A stretch of 64,000 nucleotides of DNA from contig NC_090982.1 of NCBI RefSeq assembly GCF_040807025.1, positions 76,115,931 to 76,179,930 of the forward strand. Reading direction: 5' to 3'. Shown one piece after another: positions 11,635 to 64,000 of this stretch. The stretch comes from Struthio camelus (taxonomy: Eukaryota; Chordata; Aves; Struthioniformes; Struthionidae). The notes beneath the pieces are model-generated. The model had not been told where the DNA came from and did no database searches. It saw only the letters and a program-made list of their open reading frames with translations. Within the stretch, counting starts at the first letter, position 1. Each line of letters begins with the position of its first letter. Both the position numbers and the translations under genes were made by a program.

Positions 11635-11740
11635 ATCTCTGATCTCTCCCTCAGTTTTTTCAACTATAAGATGAGAACTGTAACGCTTATCTCAGTAGCC
11701 GAGTCCTTGGAGAGGTACTGATGACAAGTACCACCAAAGA
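11635..11740 (-). repeat. MIR-like SINE remnant
   Basis: The plus strand reads TCTCTCCCTCAGTTTTTTCA, ACTATAAGATGAGAACTGTA, then ACGCTTATCTCAGT. This resembles the reverse complement of the MIR core (CCTCAGTTTCCTCATCTGTAAAATG...). It is short and diverged. Confidence 0.45.
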
Positions 11741-11863
11741 TACAGGTTTTATAAATCCCTTGCTCACCTATCTACCCAAGCCTCTTGACTGAAAGCAGTC
11801 TATTGTTTCACCTGTTGTACCTTTGTTGTCTCCTGAATTGTCATCATGAATTGCCATCTCATG

Positions 11864-12109
11864 AAGCAGACTGAATGTGACGAGCTCCTACAAAAGTTCC
11901 TGAAGGCATACCATTTTCGGGAAGCCTCTGTATTACGCTAACCACACCATCTCTGTGATAAGTAAGAATGATAATGCTGCATACCCATATATTCACATTT
12001 CCCTTTGCATGAATGTTGGCTTTGCATGACTGGGCATTATGGGCTTTTTCCTGGAATTTGCTGCTTAGTTTCTGTGTGACCAAGTCATAAGCAATAGGAT
12101 CACAACTAA
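11864..12109 (-). other. Exon-like minus-strand open frame, unidentified
   Basis: On the minus strand an acceptor-like AAAGATTTTAG precedes an open frame of about 80 codons containing CDPIAYDLVTQKLSSKFQEK and RLPENGMPSGTFVGARHIQS, ending in a stop at 11864. An internal TGG-GTATGC could act as a donor. I recognise no family. Frames of this length occur by chance in the window, so the only extra support is the acceptor and the protein-like composition. Confidence 0.2.
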
Positions 12110-15100
12110 AATCTTTCTCCAGTGTTCACACATGAAATCATATATCAGAATATTATAGTCTGATCCTAATAGTGTCTATGGTATGTCAGTAGTGTTGGAA
12201 CAGAAGGTGACATTTTTCTGCGTTCATATAGCAAAATCCTGTGGATTCACCTTTTGCTAAAACGGGACCCAAGAGCAAAGAAACCTTTGATTTAGGTTCC
12301 CCAGTGTGTATCTTGCTGATGCAACCCTCTTTGCTGCCCAGAGAAAATTAAACTACTTGGTGCTGGCCAATCGCATCAGTTTGATGCTTTTGGTACACAT
12401 GAAGGATGAAGCGGCAGACATCTCCTTTGGATGTGAGAGAACCACAGAGCAGTCCAAACCATATTAACCATGTTAAAATGATTAGCAGTTCCAGTAGAAA
12501 AAGACTGCCACTCGCCTGTGAAGCACCTGAGCTTCCCTCTGTTTCTTTTCTCCTTCATATTACAAATCATCCCTTTTACGCTATTTTTATTCCAATAAAA
12601 ATATTATTTATACAAATTGTGTTTAAAATATGTAAAACTAAGAAGTTAATAATAAAAAAGCAGAAGAAAACTATTTATTAGTCCAAAGACGTATCTTTGC
12701 CTTGAAAGCATTATAACACTGATTAGAGTTCACAGATTCGCCTGTATTTTTGGTAGTGGATTTGCGTTCTATTTTCCATTAGCACATTATGATATCAAGG
12801 TTCATTTGTCTATAAACTTCTATTTTTATCTTGCAACTGAAATCCTAACTGCTGCAGAAATGGAAACAAAACTTATAGTTAGGAGAGTTAAAGTTTTCTG
12901 TCAGGATTGCTCAGGCTGCTGAGAAAAATCCCTCTGTTAAATATCTCATTCTTTCAAAGTAGGAATTTTTAAGCAATGTTGAGTTGACAGTCTTTTAATT
13001 TCCATGCTGATACCCTGCCTGTTCTTCCAACTTATTACTAAGCAAAACAGAACAAAACTAAAGATTTAGATGTCTTCCTGTTGTAAGTACACCGACATCT
13101 TCTGTACTTGTAATTGTGTGCTTTGAAAGGATACAGTTCAAAGTTTATGGAGGAATTATTTCTGAGGGCGTAGTATGCGTGTGTGCATATATATTTGTCA
13201 AATGATTAACAATTCTATTGTACTAGCAATCCCTTTGCAATATCAGACTCTGGGGAAAGAACAGAGTAAAGACTACAGAACTTGGCACCTGTGAAATACT
13301 ACTGAAGTTAGTAGAAGATGTATTTCAGTCTGGAGAGTAAGAAGTAACTGTAGGTTCCTGTTCCTGCACGCTTCCATACTAGTTTTTTTTAATGACAACC
13401 TGGCAGCTATAGTTACTGTATTGTGATTGTGTCCTCTGGCATGATCTAAACTAATCCTTTCCTGTTTCCTCTTGTGTCTGCTGTTTTCAGCTGAGTGAAG
13501 TTGTGATTGCATTTTTCTTGCAATGAGTGTGGTCCTCAGTTAGTGGAGTGTGGGCTAACCTTTTCATCCAGCTTCCCATTCAGGAACATGCAGATGAATA
13601 GCTTTACAATAAAGTAGTTGCATTTTGTTTTGTCACATCCTCCTCTGCTGAGGTGAGTTCGCAGCAGAGCTAACGTTGTTCTCTTCCTTCAGTTATGATA
13701 GGACCTGTGACTGATCTGGGATATCAGTAAAGCAGCGAAGCTCTGACAACACAATGGGATTTCCATGAGTGAACCGAACTCCTCTGAGCTGTCCAGAAAA
13801 GGGGCATCCATCCATGCCCAAGGCTTGCAGCAGCTTGGTGAAAAATTTGGCTAGCTGTCACCTCTGGGACAGCAGATATAAACGGGACCCAAACTTCAGA
13901 ATAATTTTCAGCAGCTGTGGTGGCAGAAAAGGTAGCGTTGCTTGAGTGAAAGAGGTGACCAAAGGAAAGCAGAGGAATACCAAGCAGCCTTCCTCAGGAA
14001 CTGGAGGAATCAAAGGAAATATGAACCTCTGTGAGAGGAAAAAAAGTAAAGAATGCATAGGAGAGATGTTGAAATAGAGAGAGAAAGCAGAATGGATCTT
14101 CCTGAGAGGGATGCGGAAAGAAACATAAAGCCATTAATCAGTGACTAAGACTTAGATGACAGCTGGTTAGGCATTTGCAAAAGAGAACTATGATGATCTA
14201 GAAATACACTTGATGTGTGAAAAGCACAGAAGAGGAGGTATTAATTATGGGATTTCCTCAGAGGCAGGGGGAAGGAATGATAATCAGCAACAGTAAAATT
14301 CAGACCTACTGTAAGAATAATCTTTTTGACTGAGATAAATGAATGAAGCATCTCAAGGAAAGTAACAGCTGACCAGTTGCTAAGGACTGTTGAAACTGTC
14401 TTGAATTACAGTAGATAGGGCCTTCTTCAGCTCCAGCCTGCACTATCCAGAAGAGTATCTGGGTGCCTATTCCATTTTTAGTTTTTATTTCTGTATGAAT
14501 TCAGTTTAGATCTTAGCTAAAACAGTTACATAACACTTCTGAACTGTAGATGGCTAATGATAACTTGAAAGAGCCCCCCACTTACAGTCATCTCTGATGT
14601 CAATTCTGAGTTGTATGCCTTTTGCAAGAAAGAAGATGTATGTAAACATAAATACAATGTCAATAAGCAGTAAGAAAAAAAGATGAAAAATAAATACATA
14701 CACTTCAGTCACTTGGGATTTTTTTACAGAATTTAGTCAGGAACTCACCACATTAAAAATCTTCATAGATTTGTATTGTCCTTCATGATGTCTGTGGCTA
14801 TAATGAGTGTATTTGCTGCTATAATCTTCAAAATTGAGTTAGTCGTTTATCTAGGCAATAAATTAAATGGTAAGTTAAATTAGAGAAAATTCTTTAAATA
14901 GGAAACATACGGTTTTTATTGTTATTTGAGTGCAAATTTCTGAATTAGGATTTAGATGCTTTCATAGAGACTACAAATATTTTCCGTTCATCAAACTATG
15001 CTCTGACCATACAGTAGACCACTGCTTGGCTTTCTCTTGCACCTAGATCTTGATACCTTGTAAATCAGTCCTTCATCTGAGTCTTACAGCATGGCTGAAA

Positions 15101-15708
15101 ATTGCACAAGAACAGTCTTATCTGTATAGCTTCAGCTCTTCAAGCTGCCAACCTGGCTAGGAACTAGAATCTGAATGCTTCACTAAGTTGTGCTACTAGT
15201 AACAGTGGTAGACACTATGCAGCTCTTCTTATCTGGACTCAGTTTGGTGTTCCCACATTAATCTGTTGAAACTTTACATAAAACAGGCAAAACAACTACT
15301 ACCTCTTCCCACATAGAGGTATGCGAAATGACTTCTTACTGTATCTGGATTGATATCTGATCAAATATTATACAGTACCAATACACCCAATAATTAAGTC
15401 GGTGTTTTTCAGCTGCAGGGTGAAAAGTTACCTGGTTCCTTTTTCACTTTCTTTTGAACTCAATTTAAGGACAATTCCTAGCAGTCAGAGTGCTGTGCTA
15501 AACAACACCCTTCCAAAAGAAGAAATGGGTGGTCAAGACAAGAACTAGTTTTAAAACAGAGCCGTGTCCTTCTATGAAAGCATTCATTACATGCATTTTT
15601 TCCATGTAAGGGCATACGATTTCTGCTGATAGCGGAGAAAGAGATGTGATGAGCTTGGAGACCCTTTTCAAATCTGTGTTCTCAAAAAAGACTCTGACTC
15701 TCACTCGC

Positions 15709-15750
15709 CTGCTTGCTCTCTCTCTCTCTCTATCCCCCTCTCTTTCTCGT
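15709..15750. repeat. CT-rich microsatellite
   Basis: (CT)n run interrupted by ATCCCC, flanked by TC-rich sequence. Confidence 0.85.
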
Positions 15751-16339
15751 TTTGGGAAGGGACAACATAAGTAAAGGGTACTTTATAAGATTATACTTTT
15801 TCAAATAATGCAATTTAAAGTTTGCTTTCTAAATATTTATCTCATCTCTGAAAGTACTTGGAAAATCAAAGGAAGTGCTGGGATGCTTTGCTTGGATTGA
15901 AAAAATTCAAAAAGTCTTTATTCTTAGAAACAAAAGGTATATCTGCAGTCCTGCTGTCAACTTGTGATCAGTACTTCTTGCGGTAGAGTTCAGTGGAACC
16001 ACACATATGCTGTAAAAGAAAAACGAGTAATGTAAGTAATACCTGCTGTGTTTAAAGTTGCATTTCACCCCATATTATATGTTGTCTGGGATGGCAGGCC
16101 AGAGGACAAGAGGTATTATTCTTTGCACTCCTTGAACAGCCATCACAGCAAGTTTAATCTTCATTATTTATGGAAGAGAAAGGAAAGATAGTTTTGCTCT
16201 GTGAAAATCCAGTGCTTCCAAGGAGTAAACTTGTAGAGCCCAAGTAAAGTTAGTGGAGTCTGGCGATCTGACCTCTTGCATCTGTGGAGCTACAGTTTGT
16301 TTACTGGAGGCACCTCTTGCAGCTGTTTAGGATATGGGT

Positions 16340-16400
16340 CCCCTTTTTATAGTGTGGTTGTCCACTTGTGACGTGGGTTATGATCAGCCAGTCATTTATT
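16340..16400 (-). promoter_or_regulatory. CRE plus TATA-box promoter-like patch reading left
   Basis: On the minus strand a perfect-looking TATA box (CTATAAAAAGGGG, 16352-16340) lies about 20 bases downstream of an ATF/CREB-type ACGTCA (within CCCACGTCACAAG). The 150 bases upstream keep unusually many CpGs for this AT-rich region. It could be the promoter of a minus-strand transcript or the U3 region of an old LTR; LTR ends were not found. Evidence is motif-level only. Confidence 0.3.
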
Positions 16401-19400
16401 ACAAATTTCCTCTTTGTCTTTGAGTGAAGCGTGCAAGCGTTGAACTGTTCCTCAGTGTTTGTCCACGTTGTCTGGCTGTCCGTTGGCACCGGTTCGACAC
16501 TGTGCAATCTCTTCTGCAGTGCAACACAGACACACAAGAGCCACATGCCAAATTTTGTGGTGAGAATTCAGTGAGTCACGTCTGAATGGTGTTCTTGGCT
16601 TTTATTGGCAGCTAATTACCTCCAAAGTCGAAGCTAACAACCGAAGCTCAACTGGTTCTTTTTAATAAGGCTGTACTAACAAATGAGTCTATGTTTTCAA
16701 GTTGGCCTCTGAATTCTTACACCTTTCCTTGCTCTGCTGCATGTTGTCAGTAGAATTTCAGAGTCTGTGGATGCTGAACTAAGATTATTTGACCTCAACA
16801 GATATACATCTATACCTAATAATAAGACTGAATTCTCCCTAGCCCAGTCTTATAATTTAAATACCATGCAAGTATAGCATAATTTCTTATTATTAATCAG
16901 AACTTTTAAAAAAATTGGTTCAAATTAAATGTTGCCCAAGCTGAGTATAACACGTAAGGATTAGTTCCTGTTACCCAGGCTGTTTTTTCTGTGAAGCATG
17001 TGAAATGCTTTTTGGAAATCTATGGTTGGGCATGGGCAAGAATCACCATGCCCAGCTGACTCTGGAGCTTGTCTTGGAGAACTGCCAGCGCGGCGATGTC
17101 TCAGGTGGATGCAGAAGAATCTGTCAAGCTTTCCTCTGGGCTATACAAAGAAAACAACAGGATCAGACTTCCTAATGTTACTTCTGGTGCCTTCACCCAA
17201 CACAGTCTGGAGCAGCTGGAGCCCCCCAAAGACTGAAGAAAATACCTTCATCCCTGTGAAGCTGTGTGTGTGCATCTGGGTCACAGCTAAGGTAGAGGGT
17301 TGGAGTGGAAAGAAGGCTTGGTCACTCTGGGTGGACAGTGCAGGTACAAGGTGATAAGCAAGTTGCAAGGGGATGGTGCATACATAGGGCAGATGAAATC
17401 TTCTTGGCTGTAAGCTGTTACCCTTTTGCAGGCCTGTGCTCTGCTTGTAGGAACATCAGTCTTTCGGATCTCAGAATTTGCATCTGGTTAAATGCAAGCA
17501 CGTTTTTCATGTCCCTGCCCCTCACATACAGGTGACCGATCACCCACCCCACCCCCCCCCCCCAAATTTGAAGGGCTGAATTCAAAATGAAGTTGCCAGG
17601 ATTTGTTATGGGGGTAAGACAATAACTATTTCCTTAACTTCTTGAGAAATGGCCAAGATTTTCTGCCTAAATTTAGAAGAACAAAAAGCAGCCTAGGGTA
17701 GACCCACATCATGGAAACTTGAGCCCAAGCAGTTAATATTGGGCTAAAATTATAAGCAACTGAAAACAGTGTCATTTTATGCATAATGACCGTACATAAT
17801 ACCATTACATAATCAACAATATCAGGCAGGCTGATTGACAGGTAGCGCTAACAACACTATTATAGCTGAGGTATGTTATACTTATTGCTGCATTTGCTGA
17901 ACACTACGGGTCTTTTTTATAGTAACGTCTTTCTTAATGTTCCTTCATTTTGGAGATGAAAGGCATAGGTGTGGCAAAGTTACTGCGGCAGCTGCAGACA
18001 TGCCTTGACTGCAGAAGTACAGGTCATTATATTTCTCATGAATATTAGTCATAGAAGGGAAAAGAAAAATATACTTTGCAATAATCCCTAAAGCACCTAT
18101 TTCCATTTGGTACTACAGAAGAGAAATTAACTTCAAATAGAAAGAGAATTTTGTGCACATTGTTCTGTCTTATTTCAAAACGCTTGAAAAGATGATTTCG
18201 TCTATTCCTCTTTGAATTTTCAGTATCTCTTCCTGCATTTAGTAGACGATGACCTTCTTGAGACAGGTGACGAGTTAGTAGAAACTGAAAAATACTACAT
18301 ACAATTCCTGGCAATTTTAGCAGCATCATAGAAATGAAAAACTATTTCCCCGTATTTTAAAACCGACATGAATCTTTCTGAGCTAGGCCTACAATTCCTT
18401 GGCAATCTATCATATATTTAGATACATTTATTACTAAGGCAGTTTATTGTTGACATAGACTAGGGTAGAGATTAGAAAGGCAACACAGAATATACTTCAG
18501 ACATGTATTGATGTCTACCTGTGTAAAATAACTAGTAGCTTCAGTAACTTCAGCATCCACGAGCAACCTATTGCATATCTTCAGAATTCTTTTCTATAAA
18601 ATATGTTAGGGCTGACTTATCCCTGCCATAATGTCAGATAGTTTGATGGGAAAAGGAAGGGGAGAAGAAATGAGGCGACTGGAAGTGTTTCATCAAAGTG
18701 CTAAGGAGATATCTCTAGTTTAAGGTCATTAGAGCTGTTCCTGTATGCAGCGAAGCGCAGTGCATCAGGGAGTCTCCAAAGTCTTCGGATGGAAATAAAG
18801 ACATAGACCCAGTTCCTGTGTTGGGACTGCTCAGGGCACAGACCTGAGACTGTCACAAGGCACATTTGCGGGCTGTGATTTATGCCCGAAGTCAGTCCCA
18901 AGGGATTATTCAGGACCATGTTGAAGTTGCTTTAACTCATACTAGTTGCCAATAATCTAATTTTGATAAATCTGGATACGTCCCCAACATGCATATAAGA
19001 AATATACAATCACGTCTCTGTAATAATTCTTCTAAACCCAGAGCGGGGCCTCCTAGGACAATTCTGAGAGCAGGGTTTTTCCCTAAGCCATGGCAGCTCT
19101 CCAGCATTTTGCCTTGAATGTCATGTCTCTGCAAAGATTTCCTGATTTGTTGTCTTTCACCATACTGCCTCACATTCAATATTACCCTGTAGGTGGGAGG
19201 AAACACGGCAAGTACCAATTTTTTACTTTTAGCCCTCTAGTTTTTATGCCATAGAAGAGTGCGTGCTCTTGAAATGCTCCTCAGAAACATAAGCACACCC
19301 TGGGAGAACACCCACTAGACTGGTTGGGGGATTTCCAGCTGCTAAGATAGTAAGCAAAATAAGTTCTGCAAACTTTCTAGAATCAGCAAAGTGTTATTGC

Positions 19401-21780
19401 TGTATGCTCACGTTTTCCGTGTGCAATTTTAATCTGTCATTTTCTAGTTCTTAGAAACGTGCGTACACAGAAGTTGGTGTCAATTAAAGAACAGAAGTAA
19501 ACAGATTCTATAGGACCGCTTTTCATTCACTTTTTTAAGAATCAGCTCTGCCCATCTTGAGTTTTCACGCTGCCAGGTTTTCACCTAAAAGCTGTGCAGC
19601 ATTTTAGTGGAACATAAGTATAGAAAGATAAGACCACAAAATGCAAAAATAAACACCAAGATGCGTCATGTGCAATAAGAACTCCATTATGCGTGCTTCA
19701 GAAAAATACAGATTTCCTGAAATAAAAACAAATACATTTCTAGAAAAACGATGATTTTGAAAGTCTGAATGGCAGGATGTATTTGCAGTACAGGCGACAT
19801 TAAAATATTTCACCTTTTCAACCTCTAGGGGGGACTATGTTTTCAGCAAACCTGTCTGTGAAGAATTTTCTTAATCTACAGCAGGCAGTTCAGGCTGTTA
19901 ATGCTAGTTGGAGCGAGCCAAGTGATTCTTGATTTGTGCACGTGTTATTTCGGAGGGGAAAAAAGCCTATGTCTGTAGTGACCTTAGCCCTAAAGGGTCA
20001 GTCTGAGATCTTTGCTCTTGCTGCAGTGCACGGACAGTCTGCCTGCTACCGATTCAGCACTGCAGGATTTGCTCCTATGAAAAAGCATTAATGTAGCTGG
20101 AAAAAAAAAAAAGTCTGTGGAGAAATGTTGGATTTAAAAGTCTGTGGAGAAATGTTGGATTTATAGCTACGGAAAATCCTGGAACTGAACTAATGATGGG
20201 TTGGATTAAGAGATATTTTGAACTGGGATTAAAAGTCCACTTTCATACATAATTTTTTGGCTCAGAAAAATAAATGAATCACAGGCTGGAGTTACTCTTT
20301 ATAAAATGTCTTTAAGGTGAAGAATTTCTTGATGCTTCGGGGCCTGCAGAGGCATGGTTACTTCCGTAAGGTTGAATGCAATTGCTCATGCAAGTAAGGA
20401 CCGCATACCGTGGGCCAAATCCTTTTCTAGAAGCATCAAAACTGGTCTTTACCCTTTACTGCTAAATAATACTGGCTCTATGCCCTTTTCCCACATGCTG
20501 GCGCCCTGCTTCTCCCACTCTTATTCAGTCCCCGCAGTACTTCACCTCACAAGGAGCAGCCAGTGTGAAGGATGGCAGCCCTGTGATTTATACGCTTACT
20601 ATCTCTGCCTTCGTGTTTACACAGCTTACACTCAAATAAGACAGCTAGGACAGTATGGAGCTCACACGTAAAATGGAAAAGATATTCTGGTGGGGGAAGG
20701 AGGGAATCAAAAGAGATGTTTCCAGATTTCAATGTTGTAAACACATCTGTAGGGTCACCATAAAGCAGTAACTACAAAGGTCAGCATTTCAAAATGTGTC
20801 TTAAGAAAATGTTTTTGCAAGCTCTGTGGTGAAGATGGCTGGAGTGTTGTATATTGTAACATTCTGCTTAATCTCGACTATGTTATATGTAGTCATTTAC
20901 AACAAAAAATGCCTGACATAACTTACAGTACAGGAACATACAAAATGAGCTTCACCAGGGTGGATGTTTATGTGATCTTCAAGAACGCTCTGAAGTTCAA
21001 TTCAGTAACCAAATAAAAGTACTTTAGAGGCACATTTCTTAGAGAAGCTAGCCATCTATGAATTTCTGAGCTTTATTATTTTATTGAGCTGTATTAGATA
21101 AATGATTCCCCCCAAAAGATTTTTTTTTTTTGATGATTACTTTTGTACAGAGTATTATCCGGTGTTTTCATTCCACTTCACAGTTGTAATTGCAGATGCA
21201 CTTCCCAGCTTTCTTTTCTTTTCAATCAAGAAATCGCAAAGCTGAGTGGACGGGTCACCCCGGGAGCCCAGGTTTCCCGTTCAGAGGTTGAATGGTGAAG
21301 GCAGCAACAAACCTGAGTTTACACATAACTGCCCTGACAACGACCTTGGCGCTGAACGAAACAAACCCTATCTGTAAAGCAAGGAGCAGTTCACTCACCT
21401 TACTAATTCAAACCTGGGACTTTCTGAGTAAGCACAGAACGTGCCGCCGTGCCGCCCTGCCCGGGTTTGAGGGTGCGGACCATTATGGGACACAGAGACA
21501 TCCACTGAGAGACGTGCCTTAGGATTTCACTGTCAAAAAACATCGGAGATCCCAAAGCCTCTTTCACAAAATATTCCGCGTGTTTCATGCTGGCATTGTT
21601 CCTTATTCCAAAAAACGGGTGTCTGTTTTAAATGGATAACACCGAAATCTTAAGCATAGTAGCTTTACAACTGGTAAATAGAGCAGATCAGGGATGCAGT
21701 TAACACGCTGCTGTTGGGCAGCCTTGCCAGGACAATTTCAAAAGTTATTTTCCTTTTTCTTTTTTTTTTTCTCCCCCCCC
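16401..21780. other. Intergenic sequence between the TATA patch and the NPR3 CpG island, no gene recognised
   Basis: Mostly unique AT-rich DNA. A C-rich run is at 17542-17563 and a 27-base tandem duplication at 20109-20162. CpG content rises from about 21240 towards the NPR3 island. A good minus-strand splice donor (AAG then GTGAGT) lies at 21399/21398. Minus-strand frames at 18701-19218 look protein-like but have no recognisable family. Confidence 0.55.
20109..20162. repeat. Perfect 27-base tandem duplication
   Basis: The unit AAAAGTCTGTGGAGAAATGT followed by TGGATTT occurs twice head to tail without mismatch, just after an A run. The perfect identity points to a recent local duplication. 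Confidence 0.95.
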
Positions 21781-22320
21781 CCCCCCCAAGAAAAGCATCT
21801 CGGGACAGCCCTTGTCTCCCCTCTTTCACCGGGGAAGCCTCTGCCCCTCGCGGCATCACGTCGCGCCCCGGCGGCTCCAGCGGGCAGGCGGCGGGGCGCA
21901 AAGCGGCGCCCGGAGCCCCTCGGGCGGCGGCCGGCGGGCTGCGGGGACCGGGGCCGCCCCCCGAGGGCTGCGATCGCCCCCTTCCCTCCGCCCCCCCCCA
22001 GCCCTGCGGAACCCCCCGCCGCCGCCGCTGCCCCCTCTCCCCCCCGCCCCGGCAGCCGCGGGGCATCGCCGGGGCCGCTCCGCGCCGCTCCGCCGCCTCC
22101 AGCGCGGCTTGCGCCCCCCCGGCTGGGGCGTCAGCACCGCGCCCCCCCCCCCCCCTTCCCAACGAAGACAAAAAATTAAAACGAAACGCAGTGGGTTCCT
22201 TAATCGCCGGTGTGGAGCCGCTTCTCAGGAAGGCAGCAGCCTAGCAGGGATAAATACATAAATGTATACGCGCAGGTCCGCAAGGACGTGTACATATACT
22301 AGCTAAGCCCGGGGCTCGCT

Positions 22321-22346
22321 CCGTCCGTCCGTCCGTCCGTCCGTCC
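22321..22346. repeat. (CCGT)n microsatellite upstream of the NPR3 TATA-like box
   Basis: Six tandem CCGT/GTCC units in the NPR3 CpG island, about 110 bases upstream of the TATA-like box; potentially length-polymorphic. Confidence 0.95.
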
Positions 22347-22457
22347 TGCGCGGCGGTGCGCGGGGGTGCGCGGGGGGCGGAGGCGGGCCGGCGAGCGGCT
22401 CCTCCCCGGGCGCAAGCCCGGCCTCGCCGCGCCGTGTGTGCGCCCGCGCTCCCACCC

Positions 22458-22465
22458 TATTTAAA
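22458..22465 (+). promoter_or_regulatory. NPR3: TATA-like box of NPR3
   Basis: TATTTAAA inside otherwise GC-rich DNA, 336 bases upstream of the ATG. A start site about 25-30 bases downstream (near 22490) would give a leader of about 300 bases. The start site is inferred, not shown. Confidence 0.5.
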
Positions 22466-22489
22466 CCGCCGGGCGCGAGCCGCGGAGCG

Positions 22490-22793
22490 GCACGGGGCAC
22501 CCCACGGGGGGCGGCGGAGCGCGCGCGCGCGGGGGCGATGCTCCGTCCGTAGCGCCAGCCGGCGGGGGCAGGTTGTTAATTTATTTATTTATTTTTATTT
22601 ATTTTTTTGCAAAGCACCTGAGCAATAAAAGCACGAAGCGAACAACTCGAGAGGGGAATAAGGAGGGAGCGAGCGAGCGAGCGAGCCGGCGGCGCTCGGC
22701 CCCCGCCGCGCCGGCCCCGCGTGGCCGTGGGCGCGTGGGCTCGCGGCCAGCGGCGGCGGTGGGGGGGTGGGGGGGGGGGAAGGAGAGGCCGCG
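22490..22793 (+). promoter_or_regulatory. NPR3: NPR3 5' leader with a 4-codon uORF, ATTT and GAGC repeats and a G-quadruplex-prone tract
   Basis: The leader has one upstream ATG, at 22538, opening a four-codon uORF (ATG CTC CGT CCG TAG). Next come an (ATTT)n stretch at 22578-22608, a (GAGC)n stretch at 22667-22687, and two long G runs (22761-22767 and 22769-22779) ending 14 bases before the initiation codon. A GC-alternating tract at 22519-22530 is also present. The G runs and the uORF would be expected to dampen translation. Leader bounds are inferred. Confidence 0.55.

Positions 22794-64000
<41,207 letters not shown>

Larger units (their letters stand above)
8661..16239. other. Intergenic sequence, mostly unique, no intact gene recognised
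   Basis: AT-rich sequence with T runs near 9471-9493 and 10606-10621, a short (AT)n at 10004-10014, and a pair of related diverged segments (10040-10150 and 11350-11465). It also holds a MIR-like remnant (11635-11740), an exon-like minus-strand frame (11864-12109) and a CT-rich microsatellite (15709-15750). Other open frames of 60-120 codons are within chance expectation. Confidence 0.6.

Noticed and set aside
18701-19218. Two adjacent minus frames (72 and 93 codons) considered as a coding relic
   Set aside because: Lengths are within chance expectation, no clear splice pair and no recognisable similarity.
21665-22628. Overlapping open frames of 60-176 codons upstream of NPR3
   Set aside because: Same composition effect in the second CpG island; poly-Pro, poly-Gly and poly-Arg without a domain.
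22767-22793. Upstream GTG start for NPR3
   Set aside because: Non-ATG and inside the G-rich leader; the ATG at 22794 is followed by a proper signal peptide.

Overview
The window is vertebrate nuclear DNA, most likely from a bird. It has intron-split genes, two GC-rich promoter islands, long AT-rich introns and few interspersed repeats; the clearest repeats are old CR1 LINE fragments, the typical sauropsid retroposon. The two genes I can identify are the cytosolic threonyl-tRNA synthetase gene (TARS1) on the minus strand and the natriuretic peptide receptor 3 gene (NPR3, the NPR-C clearance receptor) on the plus strand. In human both lie on 5p13, a region whose bird counterpart is on chromosome Z, so Z linkage is a fair guess that the window itself does not prove. 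I cannot exclude a crocodilian or turtle.

Layout: 1-4725 holds the first six coding exons of TARS1 (residues 1-219), read right to left, with the rest beyond the left edge. A CpG island at about 4430-5150 carries its promoter. 4726-22457 is about 18 kb without a recognisable intact gene. It contains an old CR1 piece, a MIR-like remnant, simple repeats, two related diverged segments, and several minus-strand exon-like or promoter-like sequences that I could not identify. A second, larger CpG island (about 21780-23560) covers the NPR3 promoter, its 5' leader and exon 1. From 22794 to 61112 seven NPR3 coding exons can be placed to the base, with intact GT-AG junctions and consistent phases (1,1,0,1,0,1,2). 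They encode a signal peptide, the whole extracellular ligand-binding domain and the single transmembrane helix. The last coding exon (the short cytoplasmic tail) was not found before base 64000 and is expected to the right.

The two genes are functionally unrelated: TARS1 charges tRNA-Thr in the cytosol, and NPR3 binds and clears natriuretic peptides at the cell surface. They are arranged head to head. As I recall the human map, the two genes there point the same way and lie several hundred kb apart, so this neighbourhood appears rearranged.

No bacterial features, CRISPR arrays, rRNA or tRNA genes, recent mobile elements or recognisable viral coding genes were seen; one weak LTR-like segment is noted at 16.3 kb. 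The more unusual items are unidentified exon-like minus-strand segments at 5.6, 7.8, 12.0, 32.0 and 54.9 kb (the last flanked by an 11-base direct repeat), a CRE-plus-TATA promoter-like patch at 16.35 kb, a tandem AAG/CAG acceptor at the last NPR3 exon in the window, and a G-rich, uORF-containing NPR3 leader.
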